NCBI GenBank assembly: GCA_040758635.1
Contig: JBFLVI010000035.1
Span: 1 to 25,216, forward strand
DNA length: 25,216 nt
Direction of reading: 5' to 3'
Source: Yes71-27 sp040758635
Lineage (GTDB): Bacteria; Bacillota; Desulfotomaculia; Desulfotomaculales; Ammonificaceae
The position numbers were made by a program, and so were the translations under genes. The notes beneath the pieces were generated by a model, which saw only the letters and a list, made by a program, of their open reading frames with translations, had not been told where the DNA came from and did not search any database. This document shows, one piece after another, positions 1 to 7,156 of this stretch. Positions within the stretch are counted from its first letter, which is position 1; every line of letters begins with the position of its first letter.

Positions 1-92
1 TGAGTGCAGCGAAAGGCGTGTTTATGAAGAATGAAAATCAGCGTAGATTTTGGTAGAGAAGTTGGACTGGCGGAACAGGGTGCTGCCTAATG

Positions 93-108
93 CTGCCATG
101 TATGGCAG
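93..108 (+). promoter_or_regulatory. Small inverted repeat upstream of the cobN-like gene
   Basis: CTGCCAT and ATGGCAG form a 7-nt perfect inverted repeat separated by GT, about 28 bases before the start codon of the cobN-like gene. It could be an operator for a metal-responsive repressor or a small 5' UTR hairpin. No T-run follows, so it is not a terminator. The rest of 1-136 shows no gene and no recognisable cobalamin riboswitch B12 box, although any leader upstream of base 1 is outside the window. Confidence 0.3.
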
Positions 109-136
109 ATATCGGAGTTTGGAGGAGGGAACAGTG

Positions 137-3100
137 ATGAAAAAGATCGCGGCGGTGGTCTGGCACAGCCACGCGACGACGCTCAGACGCGCGGCGGGGG
201 TGGTGGCGGAGGAACTGACGGTGAAGGTTTACTCCGCCCGGTACCTTCAGGAGGGGAAAGAGGATTTTGCGGCGGCGCTGGCGGACCTCGGGGCGGCCGA
301 CCTGATCTTCTTTTACCGCTCGGCGGGGGAGACGGTCTGGGCGGAGCTCGAGGCGGCGGTGAGAAATTTCCGCCAACCCGTAGTTTGCGTGGCGCACGAC
401 CCGGCACTCTGGGGTCTCTCCACGGTGCCGGCGGCGGTGGTGGCCCGCTGCTACGAGTATATCGTGCAGGGCGGGGTGGAGAACTTCGCCCGGATGCTGC
501 GGTACGTGGCGGCGACGGTTTTCGGGGAGCCGCTGGCGGTGCAGGAGCCGCAGGTTTTTCCGTGGGAGGGGCTCTACCACCCGGATGCGCCGGGCATCTT
601 CACTTCGGTTGAGGAGTACCTGGCCTGGTACGGAAAACCGGGGCCGCACGTCGGGCTGCTTTTTGCCCGCAACCAGTGGGTAAACGGCACCTTAGCGGTG
701 GAAGACGCGCTGATCCGGTCGCTCGAGGCCCGGGGCCTGGGCGTCCTGCCGGCTTTTTGTTATTCGCTTAAGGACGAGGGACTCGGAACTAAGGGGTCCG
801 GCGAGGTGGTGAAGGGGTTCTTCTTTGACGCGGCGGGTCAGCCCCGGATCGCGGCGCTGGTGAAGCTTTTGGCCTTTTTCCTTGCGGCGCGGGCCCGGAC
901 GGACGATTTTATCCGGGAAAACGTGGCCGCCTCCGGCGTGGAGCTTCTGAACCAGCTTGGGGTGCCCGTCTTTCAGCCGGTGGTTTCCTTTTACAAGTCG
1001 GTTGACGACTGGGCGACTGACCCGCAGGGGCTCTCCCAGGACATCGCCTGGACGGTGGCGATGCCGGAGTTCGAGGGGGTCATCGAGCCGGTTTTCTTAG
1101 GCGCGGCGCGGCGAGAAGGGGAACTCGAGATCAGAACGCCAGTACCGGAGCGGGTCGGTCGTCTGGCCGACAGGGTGGCGGCCTGGATCCGGCTGCGCCG
1201 GAAGCCGGCGGCGGAGCGGCGCGTCGCCTTTATCCTGCACAACAACCCGTGTGCCTCGGTGGAGGCGACGGTGGGTGGCGGGGCGCACCTCGACACCTTG
1301 GAGAGCGTGGCCCGGATTCTTAAGCGGATGCGGGAAGAAGGATACGCGGTCGAGGCGCCGGCGGACGGCAAAGACCTCATTGATACGATAATGGCGCGCA
1401 AAGCTGTTTCGGAGTTCCGCTGGACCACCACAGAAGAAATCGTTTCAAAGGGCGGGGCCTTGAAGCTTATGCCGGTGGAGGAGTACCGGGAGTGGTTCAA
1501 TACCCTGTCGCCGCGGGTGAAAGAGCGGCTTGTAGCGGCTTGGGGGAAACCGCCCGGCGAGGCGAAGAACGGTGTGCCGGCGGCAATGATCCACGACGGC
1601 AAGATTATTATTACCGGGGTGCGGTACGGCAACGCTCTGGTCTGCGTGCAGCCGAAGCGCGGCTGTGCCGGAGCGCGCTGCGACGGGCAGGTCTGCAAGA
1701 TCCTGCACGACCCGGATATCCCGCCGCCGCACCAGTACCTGGCCACCTACCGGTGGCTGGAACGGGAGTTCGGTGCGGATGTAATTGTGCACGTGGGCAC
1801 GCACGGGAACCTCGAGTTTTTGCCCGGAAAGGGCGTTGGGCTTTCCGGCGATTGTTACCCGGACCTCGCTATCGGGGCTGTGCCGCACCTTTACATCTAC
1901 AACGCCGACAACCCGCCGGAGGGGACGATCGCCAAGCGGCGGAGCTACGCGACCTTAGTGGACCATATGCAGACGGTTCTCACCCAAGGCGGCCTCTACG
2001 ATGAGTTGGCGGAACTCGACCGGTACTTAGAGGAGTATGAAAAGGCGCGGGTGGCCGACCCGGCGCGGGCGCACACCCTGGAGCACCTCATTGTGGAAGA
2101 GATTAAGAAGGCCAACCTTGATAAACAGATTCCCCTTGAAAGGGGCCACGAGAACTTCGCGGCGGTGGTGGAGAAAGCGCACGCTCTCCTCTCCGTCGTC
2201 CGAAACACCCAGATCCAGGACGGGCAGCACATTTTCGGTGAAGTTCCGCAGGGGGAGCGGCGCGTCGATTTCCTGAACGCCATTCTCCGTTTTGATGCCG
2301 GAGAGCCGGTCTCTCTGCGCAAGGCGGTAGCCCGTCTGATGGGGCTCGAGCTTGGCGAGCTTTTAGCGGCGCCGGAGAAGGTTTCGCTGCGCCACGGCAA
2401 ATCTTACGGCGCGCTCTTAGAAGAGGTTGGCCGGGCGGGGAAAGCTTTCATCGGTCTGCTCCTCAAGGGGCAGCCGGTGACGGTTGAAGAGGCGGCGGCG
2501 GTCTTGGGCGAAGTATTGGTGGCACCAGAATACCTCGAAGAACTAAACTCCCTCTTGCCCCGGGTGCTTGACTTAAACGAGCGGGTTGAAGCTTCCCGCG
2601 AAATCGAGGCCCTCTTGGACGGCTTTGCTGGCCACTACCTTCCGGCAGGACCTTCCGGGCTTATCACCCGCGGGCGGGACGATGTTTTACCCACCGGCCG
2701 GAACTTCTACTCCTTGGACCCCCACCGGGTGCCGACAAAAGCGGCCTGGGAGGTGGGGAAGCGCTTGGCGGAAAAGGTGCTGGCGAAACACCTCACCGAG
2801 GAGGGCCACTACCCGGAGAACATCGCGATCTACTGGATGTGCAACGACATCATGTGGGCCGACGGCGAGGGCCTATCGCAGATGCTTTATCTTCTCGGCT
2901 GCCGGCCCAGGTGGCTCCCGAATGGCCGCGTGGCTGGGGTAGAGGTGATCCCTTTAACGGAGCTCGGCCGGCCGCGAATTGACGTGACAGTGCGGGTCAG
3001 CGGCATCACCCGCGATAACTTCCCGAACTGCATCGAGCTTTTGGACGAGGCGGTGCAGGCAGTAGCGGCTTTAGAGGAACCGCCGGAGCTGAATTTCGTC

Positions 3101-3991
3101 CGCAAGCACGCTTTGGCGCAGCTTGAAGGGGCGGCGGACGGGGCAGCCTGGCGGGAGGCGACTTTACGGATTTTCGCTTCCAAACCGGGAACTTATATGG
3201 CCGGGGTAAACTTGGCGGTTTACGCTTCCGCGTGGAAGGACGAGAAGGACCTAGCCGACGTCTTTGTCTACTGGAACGGCTACGCTTACGGGAAAGGGGT
3301 CTTCGGGCAGGAAGCTTTCAGACAGCTCCAGGCTAACCTTAAAACGGTTGATGTGACTTACAACAAGGTGGTTTCCGACGAGTACGACCTCTTCGGCTGC
3401 TGTTGCTACTTCGGTACCCACGGCGGAATGACGGCGGCGGCGCGGGCGGCTTCGGGGAAAGAGGTGCGCACCTACTACGGCGACACCCGCGAGCCGGAGC
3501 ACGTGGAGGTGCGGACGCTCGCTGATGAAATCCGGCGGGTGGTGCGTACCAAGCTTTTGAACCCCAGGTGGATCGAGGGGCAGAAGCGCCACGGGTATAA
3601 GGGGGCCGGTGACATCTCCAAGCGCATCGGGCGTGTCTACGGCTGGGAGGCCTCTACCCAGGAGGTGGACGACTGGATCTTCGATGAGATCACGCGGACC
3701 TTCGTGCTCGACGAGGAGAACCGCAAGTTTTTCGAGGAGTACAACCCCTGGGCCCTTGAGGAGATCGCCCGCCGGCTCTTAGAGGCGGCCAACCGCGGGC
3801 TGTGGGATGCCGACCCGGAGGTGCTGGAGGGCTTAAAGGAGGTTTACCTCGAGATCGAGGGGTGGCTCGAAGAAAAGATGGGCGATGTGAAGGGTGACTT
3901 CCAGGGCGGCACCATCGACATTCTCACCGCCGAAGAGCTCGCCGACTGGGGCGCGAAGATGGCGGAGATCAAGGCGAAGTTAGGCGAATGA
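137..3991 (+). CDS. cobN: CobN-type metal chelatase large subunit
   Basis: This 1284-aa protein belongs to the CobN/ChlH/BchH family, the large tetrapyrrole-binding subunit of ATP-dependent chelatases that insert Co or Mg with AAA+ partners. The family signature VGTHGNLEFLPGK is at about residues 553-565 (H552 and H556 nearby), followed by a typical NNP/IAKRRSYATLV-type stretch. The C-terminal part keeps the GGMTAAARAASGK and RHGYKGAGD blocks. The length fits CobN (about 1250-1300 aa). The start is ATG 137, with GGAGGAGGG at 121-129; an in-frame TTG at 50 has no ribosome binding site. Odd points are a Cys cluster at C503, C510, C515 and C520 just before the GTHG motif, and a C1088-C1089-C1090 run. 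The neighbouring ChlI/ChlD-type genes and importer support a chelatase complex. CobN is favoured over BchH because no chlorophyll genes are present. A dechelatase role, as reported for HmuS, cannot be excluded. Confidence 0.9.
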   Translation: MKKIAAVVWHSHATTLRRAAGVVAEELTVKVYSARYLQEGKEDFAAALADLGAADLIFFYRSAGETVWAELEAAVRNFRQPVVCVAHDPALWGLSTVPAAVVARCYEYIVQGGVENFARMLRYVAATVFGEPLAVQEPQVFPWEGLYHPDAPGIFTSVEEYLAWYGKPGPHVGLLFARNQWVNGTLAVEDALIRSLEARGLGVLPAFCYSLKDEGLGTKGSGEVVKGFFFDAAGQPRIAALVKLLAFFLAARARTDDFIRENVAASGVELLNQLGVPVFQPVVSFYKSVDDWATDPQGLSQDIAWTVAMPEFEGVIEPVFLGAARREGELEIRTPVPERVGRLADRVAAWIRLRRKPAAERRVAFILHNNPCASVEATVGGGAHLDTLESVARILKRMREEGYAVEAPADGKDLIDTIMARKAVSEFRWTTTEEIVSKGGALKLMPVEEYREWFNTLSPRVKERLVAAWGKPPGEAKNGVPAAMIHDGKIIITGVRYGNALVCVQPKRGCAGARCDGQVCKILHDPDIPPPHQYLATYRWLEREFGADVIVHVGTHGNLEFLPGKGVGLSGDCYPDLAIGAVPHLYIYNADNPPEGTIAKRRSYATLVDHMQTVLTQGGLYDELAELDRYLEEYEKARVADPARAHTLEHLIVEEIKKANLDKQIPLERGHENFAAVVEKAHALLSVVRNTQIQDGQHIFGEVPQGERRVDFLNAILRFDAGEPVSLRKAVARLMGLELGELLAAPEKVSLRHGKSYGALLEEVGRAGKAFIGLLLKGQPVTVEEAAAVLGEVLVAPEYLEELNSLLPRVLDLNERVEASREIEALLDGFAGHYLPAGPSGLITRGRDDVLPTGRNFYSLDPHRVPTKAAWEVGKRLAEKVLAKHLTEEGHYPENIAIYWMCNDIMWADGEGLSQMLYLLGCRPRWLPNGRVAGVEVIPLTELGRPRIDVTVRVSGITRDNFPNCIELLDEAVQAVAALEEPPELNFVRKHALAQLEGAADGAAWREATLRIFASKPGTYMAGVNLAVYASAWKDEKDLADVFVYWNGYAYGKGVFGQEAFRQLQANLKTVDVTYNKVVSDEYDLFGCCCYFGTHGGMTAAARAASGKEVRTYYGDTREPEHVEVRTLADEIRRVVRTKLLNPRWIEGQKRHGYKGAGDISKRIGRVYGWEASTQEVDDWIFDEITRTFVLDEENRKFFEEYNPWALEEIARRLLEAANRGLWDADPEVLEGLKEVYLEIEGWLEEKMGDVKGDFQGGTIDILTAEELADWGAKMAEIKAKLGE

Positions 3992-4003
3992 GGGGGGACA
4001 GGG

Positions 4004-4666
4004 ATGCTGTGGCTTGAGACGGAGCGGGGAAGCTACCGGTTGGGCGATGCAGTAAAGGTGGGCGTCTTTGCCCGCGGGTTCGAGGAACCGGGCTGGCAGG
4101 GCGAGCGGTGCTTCAAGCTCTGGGCGGTAAATCCCTCGGGGGTGCCGCGGGAGTTGACGGTGGCGTCCGGGGGCGGCGAGGAGTGCGCCGCGGTAGAGTT
4201 TTTGCCGGGCGAGACGGGGGTCTATACGGTGGCCGCAGCGGTGACCGGCGAGGTGAATTTTTCGGCCCGCGCCTACTTTTGCGTGGAAAGGGAGCGGAAT
4301 CTCTTACCTCCGCCGGTGGGGGAAGGACTGGTGATTGCCCCGGTTTGGTACGAGGGCAGCTACCTTAACTGGCCGGTGTGTCTGGAGACGAGATTTAACG
4401 GAGAACGGTTCAAAAAAAGACGGGTAACAGTTTTCCCTGGTTTCTGGCAAGGAGAGAAGCTTTACCGGGTAACAGATATGGCGGGGCGGTTCCTGCTCGA
4501 CGGGCGAAACTGGTGCTACTGGAAAAGGGGTAAAGAAAAGGAGCCGGGGGTTATCTTTTCCCCGTGGGGCGTTGCCTGGGTGGTGCGCGCTGATTATACC
4601 TCTCCCGAAGGGGCGCGTCACGTCGCTACCTGCACCGTCTGTCCGGAGCAGGGCCACCTTTCTTAA
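4004..4666 (+). CDS. Beta-rich protein, possibly DUF4198-like
   Basis: This 220-aa protein starts 12 bases after cobN, so the two are probably co-transcribed. The first half looks like an Ig-like beta domain (SYRLGDAVKVGVFARG, then a VYTVAAAVTGEV strand pair). The second half carries VTDMAGRFLLDG and WGVAWVVRADYTSPEG. That pattern resembles the end of DUF4198 domains, which occur with nickel/cobalt uptake systems. Unlike those proteins it has no visible signal peptide or membrane segment. The C-terminus contains a CxxC motif (ATCTVCPEQGH) with nearby histidines that could bind metal. Family assignment is from pattern memory only. It may be a metal-delivery or regulatory partner of the chelatase, but that is inferred from position. 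Confidence 0.6.
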   Translation: MLWLETERGSYRLGDAVKVGVFARGFEEPGWQGERCFKLWAVNPSGVPRELTVASGGGEECAAVEFLPGETGVYTVAAAVTGEVNFSARAYFCVERERNLLPPPVGEGLVIAPVWYEGSYLNWPVCLETRFNGERFKKRRVTVFPGFWQGEKLYRVTDMAGRFLLDGRNWCYWKRGKEKEPGVIFSPWGVAWVVRADYTSPEGARHVATCTVCPEQGHLS

Positions 4667-4696
4667 TAAACCGAATTTGGCGTTTGGGAGGATTTA

Positions 4697-4776
4697 CTCT
4701 GCGGTGACCTTGGCGGTTTTGAGGAATCGTTTCTTTGGTGCTGGCTGTATCGGCCAAGGCGCTTTAGCCCGCAGAG
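4697..4776. repeat. Nested inverted repeat in the intergenic gap
   Basis: The outer arms CTCTGCGG (4697-4704) and CCGCAGAG (4769-4776) are perfect complements. The inner arms CCTTGGC (4708-4714) and GCCAAGG (4753-4759) also pair. The element fills most of the 147-base gap between the DUF4198-like gene and the permease gene. Its GCCAAGG word recurs in the larger nested element at 11438-11687, so both may belong to one dispersed repeat family. Confidence 0.55.
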
Positions 4777-4813
4777 ATGCTCAAGAAGTCTTACGCGGAG
4801 GAGGTAAGAGGCG

Positions 4814-5932
4814 ATGGGTTTACCTGCCGCTGAAGCAGGGGGCAGGATCCGGGAAGTGAACGTAGCCGCAATAAAAGCGGCTTACTCCCGGCATACCGGC
4901 CGCAAGGCTCTGCTGGTAGTCCTGTTGCTGGGCTTGACCTTCGCCACCGCGCTGGTGGCTACCGCTATAGGGGCCGCCGGGATAAGCGTGGGGGACGTCT
5001 GGCGGGTGGTGCTGGCGCATTTGGGGGTGAAGACGGGGCCGGTGAGCGACCTGGCCCGGACGGTGGTCTGGGAGATCCGCCTCCCCCGCATCCTTTTGGC
5101 CACCATCACCGGGATGAGCCTCGCCGGGGCCGGGGCGGTGATGCAGGGGGTGCTGCGAAACCCGCTGGTTTCGCCTTACACGATGGGGCTTTCCAGCGGC
5201 GCGGCCTTCGGCGCGGCCTTGGCCATTGTCTTAGGCACGGGGTTGGTGGGCGGGAATTATCTTGATGTCTCCCGCTGGCTGATCGTCACCAACGCCTTCT
5301 TCTTCGGAGGCTTTACCACGCTGCTCGCCTTCTCCTTAGCGCGGTTAAAGGGGATGGCACCCGAGACGCTGGTTTTAGGGGGGGTGGCCATCGGCTATCT
5401 CTTTCAGGCTGGGGTGTCGCTTTTGAAATACATCTCCAACAACGATGCCCTGAAAGAACTGGTCGTCTGGCTGATGGGCGGCTTCTGGGGAGCGGACTGG
5501 CGGACGGTGGGAATGCTGGCTCCGGTGGTGCTGGCGTGTATGGGAGGACTGCTCTTGTACGCTTGGGACCTCAATGTTTTGGGATCCGGGGAAGAGGTGG
5601 CGGCCAGCCTCGGGGTCAAGGTGGGGCGCCTCCGGGTTATCACCTTGACCCTGGCGACACTCGCTGCCTCCGCTACGGTCGCCTTTACCGGTATCATCGG
5701 CTTTGTCTGTCTCGTAGGGCCGCACATCTGCCGGATGCTGGTCGGCAGCGACAACCGCTTCCTGATCCCCTGCTCCTGCCTCATCGGCGCGGTGCTTCTC
5801 CTGCTGGCCGATACCCTGGCGCGGACGATCATCGCCCCGACCGAGCTACCGGTGGGGATTATCACGGCGCTTATGGGCTCGCCCTTCTTCATCTACCTAC
5901 TGATTAAGAAGCGGCGCCAGTGGTGGGGGTGA
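4814..5932 (+). CDS. FecCD/BtuC-family ABC importer permease
   Basis: This 372-aa integral membrane protein is the permease of a type II ABC importer for iron-siderophore, heme or cobalamin-type substrates. Family motifs are clear: EIRLPRILLATITG near residue 90, then GAVMQGVLRNPLVSPYTMGL, and near the C-terminus GIIGFVCLVGPHICRMLVG, the LLLLADTLAR segment and ELPVGIITALMGSPFFIYLL. The length is slightly above the usual 330-350 aa because of an N-terminal cytoplasmic extension before the first membrane helix at about residue 33. The start is ATG 4814, with GGAGGAGG at 4797-4804; GTG 4858 is an alternative. It works with the lipoprotein at 6041 and the ATPase at 9642, presumably as a homodimer. 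The substrate is unknown, but the chelatase neighbours favour a metal chelate or tetrapyrrole. Confidence 0.93.
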   Translation: MGLPAAEAGGRIREVNVAAIKAAYSRHTGRKALLVVLLLGLTFATALVATAIGAAGISVGDVWRVVLAHLGVKTGPVSDLARTVVWEIRLPRILLATITGMSLAGAGAVMQGVLRNPLVSPYTMGLSSGAAFGAALAIVLGTGLVGGNYLDVSRWLIVTNAFFFGGFTTLLAFSLARLKGMAPETLVLGGVAIGYLFQAGVSLLKYISNNDALKELVVWLMGGFWGADWRTVGMLAPVVLACMGGLLLYAWDLNVLGSGEEVAASLGVKVGRLRVITLTLATLAASATVAFTGIIGFVCLVGPHICRMLVGSDNRFLIPCSCLIGAVLLLLADTLARTIIAPTELPVGIITALMGSPFFIYLLIKKRRQWWG

Positions 5933-5975
5933 AGACGGGGGCTTAAAATATGGCGTTTGGCGGAAAGGAGGGGGA

Positions 5976-6035
5976 ATGGCCAGGCAGAGGTTTTGCGAGG
6001 TAGGTTTCTTTTACAAAAATTGGCGAAAGGAGTGA
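5976..6035 (+). CDS. Candidate 19-residue leader peptide
   Basis: A strong ribosome binding site (AAAGGAGGGGG, 5965-5975) is followed at once by ATG 5976 and a 19-codon frame (MARQRFCEVGFFYKNWRKE), ending with TGA at 6033-6035. That stop lies inside the AAAGGAGTGAG that serves the next gene, whose TTG start is at 6041. The arrangement could couple translation of the peptide to the binding-protein gene. It could also be chance: the same bases can be read as an N-terminal extension of the downstream gene in another frame from TTG 5957. I found no homologue by eye. Confidence 0.3.
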   Translation: MARQRFCEVGFFYKNWRKE

Positions 6036-6040
6036 GTCTC

Positions 6041-7090
6041 TTGCGCTACCGGTGGCAGGTGGCTCTGCTGGTAACGATCGTTTTGGTGGTCTTAGGAACG
6101 CTTTTCGGTTGCCGGACGCCGGCGGAAGCCGGAAAGAAGATTACGATTAAAGACTCGCTGGGCCGGACGGTGCGCGTTTTATCCCCGCCGAAGCGGATCG
6201 TCGAGGTTAACGGCGATGTGGCCGAGTTGATCTGCGCCTTCGGGGACGCGGAGAAGATCGTCGGGGCAAGCAGCTATACACTGGAAGACAAGATGTTCAA
6301 AGAGAAGTTGAAAAACGCCCAGGACGTGGGCAAGAGCTTCACCCCGAACGTCGAGAAGATCCTGGCGCTCAAGCCCGACGTAGTCTTCGGCTACGGGAAG
6401 TTCCTGAAACCGGAGATCATCGCGCAGCTCGAGCGGGCGGGGGTGCCGGTGGTACTCCTTGATTGCTATAAGCTTTCCACGATGGTACAGGACATCCGCA
6501 CTTTGGGGCTCATTTTAAACCGGCGGCAGGAGGCGGCGGCCTACATCGCCTACTTCGAGAAATACCAGAAGCTGTTCAAAGAGCGCACGGCAGGCATTCC
6601 ACTTAGCAGGCGCCCGCGGGTTTATCTTGAGGGCTACACTGACTATTCGGGCAGCGGGCCGGGTTCGGGCGCCGCCGAGATGCTGGACGCCGTCGGAGCA
6701 CGGAACATTGCGGCGGTTCTGCGAGTGCCTTACCCGAAGGTGAGTCCCGAGTGGGTGGTGGCGCAGAGCCCACAGGTAATTATCAAGGCCTGCGGCAGTT
6801 CCATCGCCTGTGGCTACGATGAGAAGCCGGACGCGATGGCGAAAAAGCGTGCGGAGATGATGCGCCGTCCCGGCTGGGATAAAATCACCGCGGTGCGGCA
6901 GGGAAAGGTCTACTTGATCTCGAGCGAGATCTACACCGGTCCGCGGGCGATCATCGGCCTGGCCTATTTTGCCAAGTGGGTTTATCCGGATCTTTTCCGG
7001 GATATTGACCCGGAGGCCATCCACAAAGAGATGCTGCAGAAGTTTCACGGGATAAGGCTTAAAGGCGCTTACGTTTATCCGGAGAAATAA
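6041..7090 (+). CDS. BtuF/FhuD-like substrate-binding lipoprotein
   Basis: This 349-aa periplasmic-binding-protein family member (Peripla_BP_2, type III fold) would capture a metal chelate or tetrapyrrole outside the membrane and hand it to the permease encoded just upstream. A hydrophobic signal (residues 7-22) ends in a lipobox-like TLFGC with Cys24. The F before G is slightly unusual for a lipobox. Then follow the typical ITIKDSLGRTVRV entry strand, PKRIVEVNGD, and a long helix linker. EGYTDYSGSGPGSG and SPEWVVAQSPQVIIK are also typical of this group. The chosen TTG start has AAAGGAGTGAG at 6026-6036. A TTG at 5957 would add 28 residues that place a charged tail before the signal, which is less likely. 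The permease ends 108 bases upstream. Confidence 0.9.
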   Translation: MRYRWQVALLVTIVLVVLGTLFGCRTPAEAGKKITIKDSLGRTVRVLSPPKRIVEVNGDVAELICAFGDAEKIVGASSYTLEDKMFKEKLKNAQDVGKSFTPNVEKILALKPDVVFGYGKFLKPEIIAQLERAGVPVVLLDCYKLSTMVQDIRTLGLILNRRQEAAAYIAYFEKYQKLFKERTAGIPLSRRPRVYLEGYTDYSGSGPGSGAAEMLDAVGARNIAAVLRVPYPKVSPEWVVAQSPQVIIKACGSSIACGYDEKPDAMAKKRAEMMRRPGWDKITAVRQGKVYLISSEIYTGPRAIIGLAYFAKWVYPDLFRDIDPEAIHKEMLQKFHGIRLKGAYVYPEK

Positions 7091-7091
7091 C

Positions 7092-7127
7092 TTCGAACCT
7101 CGAACTTCGAACTGTTTAGCTTCGAAC
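7092..7127. repeat. Heptamer repeat TTCGAAC
   Basis: Three contiguous 7-nt units (TTCGAAC, CTCGAAC, TTCGAAC) are followed after an 8-nt interruption by a fourth TTCGAAC. It fills the gap between the binding-protein gene and the surface-protein gene, just before that gene's ribosome binding site at 7136-7144. TTCGAA is self-complementary, so the element can form several alternative hairpins or act as an array of protein-binding sites. Confidence 0.7.
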
Positions 7128-7156
7128 TGATTACCGGAGGAGGGTTATTTATACTA

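Noticed and set aside
50..136. TTG start extending the CobN-like protein by 29 residues
   Set aside because: No ribosome binding site precedes TTG 50, while ATG 137 has GGAGGAGGG at good spacing and gives the expected N-terminus.
1..136. Cobalamin riboswitch upstream of the chelatase gene
   Set aside because: No B12-box-like sequence or multi-stem arrangement was seen. Only a small inverted repeat is present, and the leader may extend outside the window.
4667..4813. Riboswitch in the gap before the permease gene
   Set aside because: The structure is a simple nested inverted repeat without a recognisable aptamer core. The words match other repeats in the window.
7092..7127. CRISPR array
   Set aside because: The repeats here and at 9534 and 13258 are 7 nt and contiguous, with no unique spacers and no cas genes.
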